From Chitinophaga sancti (GTDB lineage: Bacteria; Bacteroidota; Bacteroidia; Chitinophagales; Chitinophagaceae), in contig NZ_CP139972.1 in assembly GCF_034424315.1 (NCBI RefSeq), forward strand, positions 5,890,001 to 5,954,000: a stretch of 64,000 bases of DNA, given 5' to 3'. Made by a program: the position numbers and the translations under genes. Each line of letters begins with the position of its first letter. The stretch's first letter is position 1. Below the pieces are notes generated by a model that ran no database searches, was not told the origin of the DNA, and worked only from the letters and a program-made list of their open reading frames with translations. Positions 24,540-35,553 of this stretch are shown here, in pieces.

Positions 24540-24600
24540 AATCCGCCACAAAATAGTTCGACATCTGTCGCCTTCCCTGTATGAAGTTAGAAATCTTATT
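24528..24600 (+). repeat. R-element 3 (degenerate, no hairpin)
   Basis: AAAATAGTTCGACATCTGTC and CCTTCCCTGTATGAAG match the R core, but the terminator hairpin has been lost: the following bases do not fold back. It begins in the last codons of the ATPase gene. Confidence 0.6.
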
Positions 24601-24868
24601 CCTGAATTCCCGGAGGATTAGTTGTTTTTTAGCTATCCAGTTTATGAGTTCTCAACCTAACCTACCGTGATCCGGCACCTATCCTCCACATTTCCACCAA
24701 GAGAGATCATAAATCGTTATTCCTTGTTTCAAAATAGGCTTACCCCTTGTTCCACTTTTGCAGATTCCACTATTGCAAACAGACTTGCAAAAGCTTAGCC
24801 AAGCCTAGTAGAGCATAATTTATTCCATAGATAAAATACTTACTTTAGCAATACCATAAACCTTATAA
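24601..24868. other. Intergenic, upstream of the PIN gene
   Basis: About 270 bases with no supported gene. It presumably contains the promoter of the PIN-domain gene. Confidence 0.45.
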
Positions 24869-26332
24869 ATGATTTATTTAGCAATTGATACAGATGTTTG
24901 GTTGTGGCTAATCTGTCACAAGATTGATGCCGAGGATAATTATTTCGACGAACTGTATTATTGGGTAGAGACATATAATATTAGGTGCATTGTTCCCCAA
25001 CATATTTTAACAGAATGGGAAAGAAATAAGCAATCTAAAATTGCATATATCAAGCAGGAACTTGGCAAAGCTAATCAGTTAAGTAGGGAGGTTATTAAAA
25101 ATCCGGAATTCTTTAATACCATTTATAATGCAGCTAGTTTTGAGGAATTTGGTAAGGCCCGAGTCAATAAAGTTGAAAAAATATTCACGGATTATGCCGA
25201 CATCGCTCCTATAAATGATGAGATCAAACTCAAAGCTTCTGAAAGGACACTTGCCCGAATAGCACCGAACCACCAAAAGGACAGCTATAGTGATACTGTA
25301 AACATTTTATCACTGATTGCTTACATCGAGAAGAATTCGCTGAATAATGTGATTTTTACTACCAAAAACTATAAAGATTATTCTGATCCGGGCAATAGAC
25401 TGCATCTACATGAACATTTACGTGAGCTGTTTGAAAAGTGCGCACTGGAATACCTGCCCGACACGGATTACCTGTTTGGCAAACGATTGAGGCCCATACT
25501 ACCTAGCTTCAGTGAATTCCTTGCCAGTAAAAGGGAAGCAGAGTTGACTGAAAAGCTAAAAGCACAAAAGCAGGAACTAAAAAAACTGGTCAACACTGAT
25601 CAGGACTTTATTGGCAATACTCTTACCATCGATCATATACTTGAACAGGTACGGCCTACTCAATTCCAGCTTCTCACGATAAAGGAGTTGATTGAAAAAG
25701 ATGAGCATTGCAGGGAATATTTCTTTCAAAAGATTTCGAGGAATTACTGGTACCTGTTTCTCAAAACAAATGGTTACCTAGACCCCGATGCCCGTCCAGC
25801 AGAAATAACAATGCAGGAGGGTCCTTATTTATCACGCTGGCAGGTGCTTCCCTACCTTGAACGAATAAGCGAGAAAATTAAAAACGTTCAGGATCTTGAA
25901 ATGATCGAACCGCTCCTTGAATTTGTCACAACGGTGTCCGTTAGCAAGATTTATAATGATCTAACTCATGCTGCAATCATCAAAATATTAAGCAATTTAC
26001 CCCAGGATCGTATTAGCATCGACTTGATAAAGCAGGTGCTAACCTGGATAAATGGCACCTCGGATAAAATCTTAACGACATCAGCATTATGTAAAAGCTT
26101 GTTACCACGGTTCCTTGAAAAAAAATCTGGAAGCTCCGATGTTGCAAAGGCTGAAGAAATCATTGCCTATCTATTGGGCATTTCCGATAAAGCTTTATGG
26201 AGAGACAACTCCATTAAAAAAAGTGAATCTTGTTATTATTCCAATATCGACCGTCATCTTCTTATTGATACTTTTATTCATAAGAACTTAATCGAATCTG
26301 TCTCAAAACTTTGTTCTGTCTCTTTATTGTAA
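24869..26332 (+). pseudogene. PIN-domain protein, N-terminal part (split by IS21)
   Basis: The N-terminal ~180 residues form a PIN nuclease-like domain (DUF4935-like): IDTDVWLW, HILTEWERN, DSYSDTVNI and NYKDYSD supply the acidic residues expected at the metal site. Helical sequence follows. The frame ends in SLL-stop, where the last three bases of the stop region belong to the IS21 end. Removing the IS (26328-29024) and one TTTAT duplicate joins it in frame to 29030-31443, giving a 1290-residue protein. As it stands only 487 residues are made. A toxin or defence role is possible but unproven. Confidence 0.82.
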
Positions 26333-26516
26333 GCAGTAAATAATAATGCAGCAAAAATGGTAAATATGAGTGCAGCAGATTCGGTAACAATGCTACAGCA
26401 ATAATGGTAACATTAGTGCATCACTAAGATTACAGTTGTTACATAGTTCATCCCCCCAGGATTGTTCCCGGAGGGATTTTTTCAACCTTTGTCAATCATC
26501 ACAAAGACAGGGTTAA

Positions 26517-28071
26517 ATGAACTATTTAAACAAACTTATGACTTACCAGCGTATTCATCAACTTTACCGGGATAAACACTCTATTCGATCAATTTCCAGG
26601 ATAACAGGACTAAACTGGCGTACGGTCAAACTGCAACTCTCAATGAGTGAGGAGGATTTTTTAACTATCAGCCAACAGAAAAAGGGTCGAAAGAAACTAC
26701 TTCTGGAATTTGAAGATTTTATATATAATCGCCTGAGAAGTCTTCCAGATACATCTTCTGCTCAAATCCATGATTTATTAAAAGAACAGTTTCCCGGTTT
26801 TGGACCAATCAGCCCTAAAACAGTTTATAATTTTGTTATGGCCATCAGGGCTAAGTACAGCCTTTCTGTGGAAGAGCCAACCCGGCAATATCAGATGGTA
26901 GCAGAACTACCTTATGGGCAGCAAGCTCAGGTTGATTTTGGCTTTTATAACATGCGAACTACTGAAGGACGAACGCGCAAAGTACAGTTTTTCTGTATGA
27001 GTCTATCCCGCTCGCGCTTTAAATACGTATTATTTACAGATCGACCATTTACTACCATTACGGTTATAGAAGCACATGAGAGAGCTTTTAGCGATTTTGG
27101 GGGGCATGCCTCAGGAACTTATCTATGACCAGGACCGATTATTTATGGTTGACGAGAATTGGGGAGATCTGATCCTTACCGAACATTTTCGGCAGTATAT
27201 CTCTCAGCGACCTCTTAAAACCTATTTCTGCCGTGCGGCAGATCCTGAGTCCAAGGGGAAAATAGAAAATGTCGTAAAGTATGTGAAAAGAAATTTTCTA
27301 TATGGGCGATTTTTTAAAGATGTTCAGTTGGTGAATGAAGAAGTACTGGCCTGGCTCAAACGTACAGCCAATGCATTAATCCACGGCACCACAAAGTTAA
27401 TACCAGCTGAAGAAATGGAAAATGAAGTGACCTTTCTATATCCCTATACCCCTGTTAAAATGATGGAACCAGAATATAGTTCCTATGCTGTACGAAAAGA
27501 TAACACAATCAGTTGGAAAAGTAATTTTTACTCATTGCCACTTGGCACATATAAAGATCGTCAAAGCCGGGTACTGGTGATCAGGGAAGAACAGGAATTA
27601 GTTATTTTAAATACCGAAAAACAAGAGCTTTGTCGCCATATAATCTCACCACTTAAAGGACAGAAGATCTTACAAACTGACCATGGTAGAGACAAATCCC
27701 GGGCAATCCTGGAGATGATGCAAGAGTTTGCGACTCTTTTTACTGATCAGAAGGAGGCATTGGGATGGGTCTTCCAACTTAAGACAGAGAAACCGCGATA
27801 TATACGCGATCAGATACAATTGCTAAAGACTATAGTAAATAAGCTGGAACCAGTCTTAGCGCTTGAAACCTTGTACTATTGTAGCCAATATCATATCTAC
27901 AGTGCGTCTGATTTTAAGTCTGTTGCAGAGCATCTTGGGAAGCTACAACAACAAGAAATAGTCCCTGCAAATACGATCACCAATAACCCATTAACAGCTC
28001 CTGTTCAACAAAAAGCCAACACAGAACCAGCCAGGAGCAAGTTGATCAACTATGATATAATCTTCAATTAA
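26517..28071 (+). pseudogene. istA: IS21 transposase IstA with a single-base frameshift
   Basis: The N-terminal HTH (SIRSISRITGLNWRTVK) and the catalytic DDE core are visible across two frames: AQVDFGFYN carries the first Asp, and YDQDRLF and ESKGKIENVVKYVK carry the second Asp and the Glu. The break lies in a run of six G (27099-27104). With five G the text reads DFGGMPQELIYDQ, exactly as expected for the family. Either this copy is inactivated, or the run is slipped by the ribosome or misread in sequencing. The second frame alone has an ATG at 27076. Confidence 0.85.
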
Positions 28072-28127
28072 ATCCGATAAAGCGGCCAGGCAAAGCGTGG
28101 CCGCTCATTTTTAAATCACAAAATTAT

Positions 28128-28883
28128 ATGGAAACAGAAAAGCAACGAATCCGCGAATTATGTACAGCTTTTAGGCTGGGTGGTATTAGCAATGGAATAA
28201 AGGCATTAATCACTGAAGCAGAACAACAAGAGATGGGATATGTAAAGTTCCTAAGCCAAATACTGGAAACGGAAGCAACACACCGCTCTGTAAAAGACTT
28301 GAACAAACGGGAAAAGGCAGCCTGGTTACCTCAGATGTCAGACCTGAATCATTACAAAACAGGATCAGAGGATGAAATTAGTCCTGGTCGCTTAAAGCAA
28401 CTTAGAGAATTGAATTGGGTAGATCAATTATTTAATATTGTTCTGATGGGGCCGAGTGGAACTGGCAAGACATTTTTAGCTGCAGGTTTGTGTCAGGATG
28501 CTGTAAAGGCTGGATATAACGCCTACTTCAGAAGAATGGATGACCTGGTAAATATGCTTAAGACGAAGGACTTTGTTAAAACCCAGCAGGTTGAATATAA
28601 ACGACTATTAAAGGCTAACCTTCTCGTTATTGATGATATTATGCTCTTCCCGCTGGAGAAGAACCTGGCAATATCATTTTTCAATTTTATCAATCAGATT
28701 TATGAATCTACGTCAATAATCATCACTACAAATAAGAAGCCTTCAGACTGGAGCAAACAGCTGGATGATGAGGCCATAGCTACGGCTTTACTGGACCGGC
28801 TACTTTACCATTGTGAAGTCATAAACTTTAGTGGTGAAAGTTACAGATTGAAGAATCGTAAAACTATTTTTGAAGGTTCCTGA
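28128..28883 (+). CDS. istB: IS21 helper ATPase IstB
   Basis: AAA+ ATPase of 251 residues that activates and positions the IstA transposase on target DNA. Walker A is MGPSGTGKTF, and Walker B is NLLVIDDIMLFP. The C-terminal IITTNKKPSDWSKQLDDEAIATALLDRLLYHC is the typical DnaC-like end. The length is normal for IS21 IstB. It appears intact and lies 56 bases after istA. Confidence 0.93.
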   Translation: METEKQRIRELCTAFRLGGISNGIKALITEAEQQEMGYVKFLSQILETEATHRSVKDLNKREKAAWLPQMSDLNHYKTGSEDEISPGRLKQLRELNWVDQLFNIVLMGPSGTGKTFLAAGLCQDAVKAGYNAYFRRMDDLVNMLKTKDFVKTQQVEYKRLLKANLLVIDDIMLFPLEKNLAISFFNFINQIYESTSIIITTNKKPSDWSKQLDDEAIATALLDRLLYHCEVINFSGESYRLKNRKTIFEGS

Positions 28884-29029
28884 TAACAGACTACTTTTGC
28901 CGGATTGTGTAACAATTGTTACCGATTTTGCTGTACCATTGTTGCCATTCTTGCTGCAGTATTGTTACCGAATCTGCTGCATTCATATTTACCATTTTTG
29001 CTGCATTATTATTTACCATTTACATTTAT

Positions 29030-31443
29030 TCTATCAATTAGCAGCTACGCTTAAAATTCTTCTGCTGGATTATCCAAAAGGGCTTCATCTACCTGTCAGA
29101 GTAGCTTCTATTACATTGACTGTAAAAGTATCTATTAAACTCCCTAATCTTTTGCTTAGTCTGACATTACCTGATCAAAACGAAGAATTCTGTAATGAAA
29201 CCATTCATAATTATGACCAGCTCACTGAAGATACCCTAAAACAAGCCTTACTCAGCATCATCGGCCGTTTTGGAATAAGCTATGAGAATATCCAAGAAAA
29301 TGAAGACATGCTGAATGGACTTATCTTTGCCTTAACAGTGGATAATTTATCGATGGCGGGTGGAATGGCTATCAACGAATTGGAACGTCGCTCTTATCAT
29401 ACAAGTCGAATGTCGGAGACGTATGGTTTATTATTGAGTAAATATCTGGACGCAATTTTCAGAAATAATCCTATTCTAGGCAGAGAAATTTCCGAGCGAC
29501 TATTTTATGATCACCGTTACCGGCTTCCCTTTTTCAGGCGGGTTGTGTTACACAATATTTCCATTCACTTTAAGGAATATAAAGGGTTATTTGCAGAACT
29601 TATTGAACCAAACGATCCACATCAACTCTTTACTGGTTACACTTACAGAACTGAGCTCTTTAACCTCTTAAAAAGTAATCAGAAAGAATTAAACTCAAAA
29701 GAGGCCCTCCTCCTGGAAGAAATCATTGCTCAGGGGCCACAAGACGAGAAAGAGATAGATGAAGACCGGCTGACATACTGGCAAGCCCCTTGGTTGCTTG
29801 CACTTAACCAGCGAGAACCATTTGACCATCTCTACACCACGGTAAAAAAAAGGCATGAACTAAAAGATTGGGATATTGATCCAAGTCGAACCATAACGTT
29901 AAAGAACGGCTCGATACCTCCAATGAGCTCTGAGCAACTTCTGGACATGGAGGATTCGGATCTTGTCTTATACCTAATGAAATTCAATCCTAAGAATCGC
30001 TGGGAAGAACCAAATATCAGTGGTTTGGCACGAATCTTAGAAGCAGCAGTTGCCTTAAAGCCCATTAAATTCATTAATGCCCTCTTGTTATATCTTCCGG
30101 TGCCATACATTTATATACACTATGTTCTTTATGCACTGCTGGAATATGGCAAAAAAAACAAAGACGATTTCGACTGGGCATCTATAATCCGCTTTACCTT
30201 AATATATATCAAGCAGAATGATTTTGAATCCGAGGCCAGATTCTTGAAACAGGATAGCTGGCATGCGGATAAAAACTGGATTTGCTCCGTAGCTTCCGTG
30301 TTGGTAAGTGAGGTCTGTTCAAACGATGATTATGTAAGAGTACACCAGTTATTACCCATTTGCAGACAAATTATCATCAAAGTAAACCAGCATTTAGAAG
30401 TATCGGACTTCTCAGTTCCTAGCAATAACGACTACCTGAGCAAATCATTTAATTCCGATTCAGGAAAGCTACTCAGAGCGTGCATTGATTACAGTTTATG
30501 TCGGCCCCGTTTAACAAATATTGAAAGTCCAGATTGGGAAGAAGACATCTGCTGCATTTTTAATAGATTTATCGCTGGCGGGGACAGTGATAGTTACACG
30601 TTGTTAGGCTGCTACTGGCCACAACTAAATTACCTTCAACCAACTTGGTTAGATACGCAAATCACCGAGCTTATTCAGTTGCCGCAGCCTCAATGGACCG
30701 CTTTTATGGGCGGGCTGTTATCCTCTTCCGCACCAGGTACGATGGAAAAACTCGATCTATTTCTACCACATTATTATCGAGGCATCGACACCCATTTACA
30801 GTTGATAAATTTCGGATACAACGGCTTCGCCACACATCTAACTTCGCTGTTCTTTTGGCAACTTGACAACATCAAGGAGGACAGTTTGATCGTTCGTTAT
30901 CTTTCGAATATGCCAATGGAAGCGATAAAAGATCTTCTTCATGCCGTATGGTTTAATGAAGAATATTTAGCGTCATTGGCCATCAAAGAACGCCAGCAGC
31001 TTGAAGAACGTGTAATCGCCTTGATTCAACTCATTCATAAAACGTATAGCGATTCTTCTGACACTGAAGTGCTAGAAATGAGACGCTCAACAGTAAACCT
31101 TGTCTATTTTATAGCGGAACTTAATGAGGAAAATGCTGAAATGATCAGAATTGCTATTCAGTTGATCACCAAAAGCTACCACAGTTCAAATATATTGAAG
31201 AAGTTGCACGAATTAATGTCAAAAGGTGATCATCAAAAGTCAGCGCAGTACCTTGCCTCAATTCTTGACATGATGACCTTTCGTGAACATCCATTAGAAG
31301 GTGATCAGCACCAGCTTGAAGCAATGATACAATTTCTATTTAATCATAATCAAATAGAAACAGCAAGCACATTATGTAACCGCTTAAGCCGATCAAATTA
31401 TGCTTTTGCCAAAACACTTTATTTAAAAAACACTGCAACATGA
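29030..31443 (+). pseudogene. PIN-domain protein, C-terminal part (split by IS21)
   Basis: About 804 codons in frame with the N-terminal part at 24869 once the IS21 is removed. A continuous frame extends leftward to 28870, but that stretch is IS21 end DNA and is not part of the original gene. The sequence is mostly helical with no motif I recognise. It may be a repeat scaffold (for example EAAVALKPIKFINALLLYLPVPYIYIHYVLYALLEYG). It could still be expressed from a start within the IS end. Confidence 0.78.
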
Positions 31444-31502
31444 GAAATTTATATGTACAGGTAGCAACAATGAATGACTTAAGGCTTTTATATAAAATCT
31501 AC

Positions 31503-31618
31503 TTTTTAGCCATAACGATATTTACCAGGTTTTTGAATTCATCAATGTAATAATTCGACTTCTGTCCCCTTCCCTGTACGAAGAAAAAGGAACATCAATT
31601 TGATGTTCCTTTTTTGTT
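31503..31618 (+). repeat. R-element 4 (carries intron 2)
   Basis: The R core (TTCGACTTCTGTCCCCTTCC) is followed by the GGAACATCAATTTGATGTTCC hairpin and TTTTTTGTT, then the intron. About 55 bases upstream of the core (TTTTTAG..ATAACGATATTTA.CAGG) also match R-element 7, and read like the end of a protein (TIFTRFLNSSM then stop). Confidence 0.75.
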
Positions 31619-33603
31619 GTGCGCCAGGCATGGTTATAAGCTCTAAGGTGTAAGTCCTGAATGAGCGTTGCAGTACGTATCATTAGCCAAAGGCAAGGGT
31701 GTCGTGGGTGACCACGAATCTGAAGGAAGCCGGCGGCAAACATTCGAGCCCACGAACAGAAATGGTATACAAGGCAAGGCATGGTGGGCGATGTCGCATC
31801 ACAGACAAAAGCCCTATACTGCACGGAACCATGTTGTGTAAATACCGGGGCTACATGAATGGAAAGCGTATAACCTTACCCTGGGAGATCTGCTGGCAAT
31901 CCGGCAGAGGTATGAGAGAATACCGAAGCGGAAACAGAAGTCAGCATAAAGAATGGCTTCAAGGTGCCATCAGAAGTCAGCCGAGGTCATAGTAAGCCGG
32001 CAACGAGCTGCATCCCGAAACGAAGGCAAAAGCAGAAGTCTCACAAAAGGAAGAAGGACCGAATGTTAGAATGGCGAAAATGAACAAGCCGTTTATGAGC
32101 GAGGCGATCACAACGGAAGAACACTGGAAAACTACCTGTGCGAGGATAAGCCGGAAGCTGAAAGTAAAACACAGGAGGAGTTGAGCCTCATCATGCAATC
32201 AATGGGAGTGACGCCGGGATGATTTTTTTTTTCAAAGTAATAGTATGCTGGAAGAAATATTAGATATCCGCAATGTACAAAAAGCCTTTAAGCAGGTAAC
32301 TGCCAATAAAGGAGCGGGGGGTATAGATGGTATGCAGACCGATGAACTTCGTGACTACCTGAATACGAACTGGCAGACGTTGCGGACCAGTATTTTAGAA
32401 GGCAGGTACGGCCCCCAGGCAGTTAAGAAAGTAGAAATAGACAAGGAAAATGGCGGCGGTAAAAGAATGTTGGGAATACCTACTGTAATCGACAGGCTAA
32501 TTACCCAGTCAATATCCCAATGGCTAAGCCCACAGTATGAAGGAGAGTTTTCCAATTATAGCTATGGGTTTAGAGAAAACCGGAACGCTCATCAGGCATT
32601 GTATCAGGCACAAACAAACCTGAACGACGGCTATGAATGGGTAGTGGAGTTGGACTTAGACAAGTTTTTCGATCGGGTGAACCATGACCGGCTAATGTCG
32701 CTTCTGGCCCAAAAGATAGCTGACAAGAGGACGCTGAAACTACTGCGCTCATACCTGAATTGCGGGATGATGGAAAATGGGGTTGTGATAGAACGTAAGG
32801 AAGGCACTCCTCAAGGCAGCCCTCTCTCCCCCCTGCTGAGCAACATTGTTTTAAACGAACTGGACAAAGAGTTAGAGGCAAGAAGCCACCGGTTTGTACG
32901 GTATTGCGATGACTGTAGCATCTACGTGAAAAGTGAAAAGTCAGCGACGCGCGTGCTGTCAACAATCACCGAGTTCATAGAAAAGAAGCTAAAGCTAAAA
33001 GTAAACCGTACAAAAAGTAAAGTGAGCCGTCCGATAGAGAGTACGCTTCTGGGTTTCTCTTTTTATCGAAGAGAGAAAGGGTGGGCAGTGCGCATTGCAT
33101 CTAAATCGCTGAGAAAGATTAAAGAGAAGATGAAGGATCAAACGCAGCGTAAAGCCCCCGGCAAAGTGAAAGACAAGATAAAGAAGATGGAGGCCATAAT
33201 AGTAGGTTGGGTGAATTACTTTCGGATAGCCACGGCCAAAAGCAGAATGGAAGAACTGGACAGGTTGGTAAGAACACGTCTAAGAATGGGAATATGGAAA
33301 CAATGGAAAAGGCCATCAACACGGTGGAAAAACCTGAAAATGTTGGGAATTAATGTGGGTAAAGCTTATGAGTGGAGCAACAGTCGTAAAGGCTACTGCC
33401 GCATTGCAAACAGTGCAATACTGCACCGAGCCTTGAACAACGACTACTTTACTAAACAAGGGTATGTAGGGTTCGCCAATCACTATTACTGGAAAACAAC
33501 TCACCAAACTAAGTTATTCTGACAAACCGCCGTATACCGGTCGGTACGTACGGTGGTGTGAGAGGACAGAAAGCCGGCATGACCGGCTTTCTTCCTACTC
33601 GAT
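31619..33603 (+). mobile_element. Group II intron copy 2
   Basis: Same boundaries and content as copy 1, but with 10 T in the tract before the reading frame. It is inserted in the terminator tail of R-element 4, in the same orientation as the other two copies. Its 3' exon is unrelated to theirs. Confidence 0.9.
32245..33522 (+). CDS. ltrA: Group II intron reverse transcriptase/maturase (copy 2)
   Basis: Protein of 425 residues, the same as copies 1 and 3 wherever I compared them, including the YCDD catalytic box. The 10-T tract puts the upstream ATG out of frame, so only the ATG at 32245 can be used here. That supports this as the true start in all three. Confidence 0.93.
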   Translation: MLEEILDIRNVQKAFKQVTANKGAGGIDGMQTDELRDYLNTNWQTLRTSILEGRYGPQAVKKVEIDKENGGGKRMLGIPTVIDRLITQSISQWLSPQYEGEFSNYSYGFRENRNAHQALYQAQTNLNDGYEWVVELDLDKFFDRVNHDRLMSLLAQKIADKRTLKLLRSYLNCGMMENGVVIERKEGTPQGSPLSPLLSNIVLNELDKELEARSHRFVRYCDDCSIYVKSEKSATRVLSTITEFIEKKLKLKVNRTKSKVSRPIESTLLGFSFYRREKGWAVRIASKSLRKIKEKMKDQTQRKAPGKVKDKIKKMEAIIVGWVNYFRIATAKSRMEELDRLVRTRLRMGIWKQWKRPSTRWKNLKMLGINVGKAYEWSNSRKGYCRIANSAILHRALNNDYFTKQGYVGFANHYYWKTTHQTKLF

Positions 33604-33634
33604 TATTCCCTGATAATATCTAACCCCGACCTTA

Positions 33635-34702
33635 TTAAAAATAAGTCTTCACGGCAAACTCAAATTGAGCTTTAAAAATATCTTTAAATGCACTGATATT
33701 ATTTTGTTCGTAAAATATCAGCATAGCTTTTTTATATTCAATTGAATCCACCGTACGGAATGAAATTGGACAATGTCCATAAGCAATCAATATTGCATTA
33801 CTTACTATACGTGCTGTCCTTTTATTGCCATCTACAAATGCCTGGATATAGGAAAGTAACACCAGCGTAAGTAAAGCTTTCTCAAATACACTGTCCTTAC
33901 TATTTACCAATTCACACATTTCTCTTATCGCATCCCGAATCTGATGTTCATTATCTAATGGTTTATAGTTTGTGCCGGAAATACCAACTCTTCTCTGCCG
34001 GATGTTCCGGTCAACCCCCAAATCTTTGACTAGCAAACTATGAATGTCCTCAATTCTTGATAACGTTAACGGCACGACATAATCTGGGTTCGCAATGATA
34101 AAATTAATAGCCTCTTTATGATTAAGCAACATGATCGCGTCATCCTTAGGCTTACCCTCAGCGGTTTCTTTTTCTTTTAGCAAACGTTCTGTCTCTAACA
34201 ATGAATATGTATTACCTTCAATCTGAGATGATTTCCAGCTCAAATCAATTGCAAGTCGTTCCATTTCTTTATCATACGCTGATACCGTCAGATGAAAAAT
34301 ATTATTTTTAAATTCATTCTGGAGAGCATTTAAAGATTGCTCCTCAGCATCAGTAAAAAGAGTTGTATGGCTTAAAACATCAGCAATCAAAGACAAATTG
34401 AAACTATCTTTTATTTGTCTCTCATCAATTTCCTTTTCAAAATACTTTTCAACATCAACTGGGTACGATACTTCATAGGCAGGACTTATAACATAAGTAG
34501 TTGCTTTCCCCTTTCCTTCCCTTCTTATTAAATTATCAGATGCAAGTTTAACTAATGCCCGCTTTATTGTAGCGTACCCAACAACAGTTGTCAATCCTTC
34601 ATGTATTTCTTTAGAAGATCTGGAAGGATTTTCTTTTATAAATCTTAGAATAAGATCCATGTTACTATCATTATTCATATAAAATTGGCCATTTAAGCTC
34701 AT
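33635..34702 (-). CDS. Fic-domain protein with N-terminal winged helix; variant active site
   Basis: Protein of 355 residues. The N-terminal ~75 residues form a winged helix (PSRSSKEIHEGLTTVVGYATIKRALVKLASDNLIRR). An inhibitory-helix motif SSQIEGN follows, then the Fic core. The Fic signature, usually HPFxDGNxRxxR, reads QAFVDGNKRTAR, so the catalytic His is Gln while the nucleotide-binding residues remain. AMP-transfer activity is therefore doubtful. The helix motif is of the type that folds in cis. The gene starts at 34702 next to a TACATTTG box and an array of TGAGCT half-sites, suggesting self-control through the HTH. Confidence 0.85.
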   Translation of the reverse strand: MSLNGQFYMNNDSNMDLILRFIKENPSRSSKEIHEGLTTVVGYATIKRALVKLASDNLIRREGKGKATTYVISPAYEVSYPVDVEKYFEKEIDERQIKDSFNLSLIADVLSHTTLFTDAEEQSLNALQNEFKNNIFHLTVSAYDKEMERLAIDLSWKSSQIEGNTYSLLETERLLKEKETAEGKPKDDAIMLLNHKEAINFIIANPDYVVPLTLSRIEDIHSLLVKDLGVDRNIRQRRVGISGTNYKPLDNEHQIRDAIREMCELVNSKDSVFEKALLTLVLLSYIQAFVDGNKRTARIVSNAILIAYGHCPISFRTVDSIEYKKAMLIFYEQNNISAFKDIFKAQFEFAVKTYF

Positions 34703-34850
34703 TGAAAACGCAAATGTAGCTCAAATTATAGCCTTATTGAGCCACATTTTTACTTATAATGAGCTTCTATAAGTTTAAGCTCAAAAATATTATTAATTGA
34801 GCTCATTTAATTGAATTTTTGAGCTTAAAAGACACATAAAATGAGCTTAA
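34694..34850 (-). promoter_or_regulatory. Promoter and iterated operator array of the Fic gene
   Basis: The motif TGAGCTTA or its inverse TAAGCTCA (six-base core TGAGCT/AGCTCA, one copy imperfect as TGAGCC) recurs nine times within about 155 bases, at 34694, 34716, 34736, 34768, 34784, 34796 (both orientations), 34818 and 34840. A minus-strand -7 box TACATTTG (34711-34718) sits inside the array, 8 bases from the start codon. Confidence 0.7.
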
Positions 34851-34860
34851 TCGCGCAGTC

Positions 34861-35102
34861 CTATTTTATGGGAAATACAAAAAGTCCAGTGAACTAGTTT
34901 AAAATAAGAAACAATCATTGATTTATTTTCTAATAAACACTCATTATCAACAATTTATACAAAATCTAGTCTTCTTATTCCTTGCAATTAATACACTTAC
35001 TGGTATAATTACAAGGAAAACTGCGCACAAAACATAAGAGGAAACGGTTCAATTAATAGCATATTTTTCTAGTACAGTTCTTCTGGAAGGTGAGGAGTAA
35101 TT
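34861..35102. other. AT-rich intergenic stretch
   Basis: No gene or strong structure seen between the Fic operator array and R-element 5. Confidence 0.4.
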
Positions 35103-35195
35103 AAAAAAATTCATGAAGTCCACTACAAAATAGTTCGACTTCCGTCGCCTTTCCTGTACGAAGAAAAAGGTTGCTCAATGAGCAACCTTTTTTTA
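35103..35195 (+). repeat. R-element 5 (different hairpin, no intron)
   Basis: It has the same core (AAAATAGTTCGACTTCCGTC, CCTGTACGAAGAAAAAGG), but the stem is GGTTGCTCAATGAGCAACC followed by T7. The stem sequence has changed while the core and hairpin form are kept. Confidence 0.7.
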
Positions 35196-35332
35196 TTTAA
35201 TGGCCAGATTTTTTTGTTTAAAAAACATTTCTTCCAAAATATCTAAATCTATCGCACGCTCTTTTTTTTCATCATCAAAGACAATCTCCCCCACATTCCA
35301 TACGATAAACCATCATTGGTCAACTTCTTCAT
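35193..35332 (-). pseudogene. Small frameshifted gene or gene end
   Basis: The minus strand reads MKKLTNDGLSYGMWG in one frame and, after a five-G run, EIVFDDEKKERAIDLDI followed by LEEMFFKQKNLAIK in another. One more G would join them into a 46-residue acidic protein. It ends inside the terminator tail of R-element 5. The family is not recognised. Confidence 0.35.
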
Positions 35333-35553
35333 GAGAAAGACCATGATGTTCCTAACGATTATTGCCATGATTTTTTATACCCGAACGGAAAATCATAAGC
35401 CCGCCATCCAACCAGGTAAATTGCCCATACAACAAACCAGCGAATCAATCTTTCGACACCACCCTTTAATATTATTCCAGATACCTGAAAATATTTTACT
35501 TTTATCGGGTAATAACCACTTCCCATATAAGCAGGAAATAGACCTCAGATTAT

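Larger units (their letters stand above)
26328..29024 (+). mobile_element. IS21-family insertion sequence (2697 bp)
   Basis: The ends are TGTAAGCAGTAAATAATAATG at the left and its near-perfect inverse at the right, with several internal GCAGCA...TGGTAA repeats at both ends, as is usual for IS21. It is flanked by a 5-bp target duplication, TTTAT (26323-26327 and 29025-29029). It carries istA and istB and disrupts the PIN-domain gene. Confidence 0.92.

Noticed and set aside
28870..29024. N-terminal extension of the long frame ending at 31443
   Set aside because: It translates the IS21 terminal repeats (low-complexity CYRICC-like text). The real gene part begins after the target duplication at 29029.
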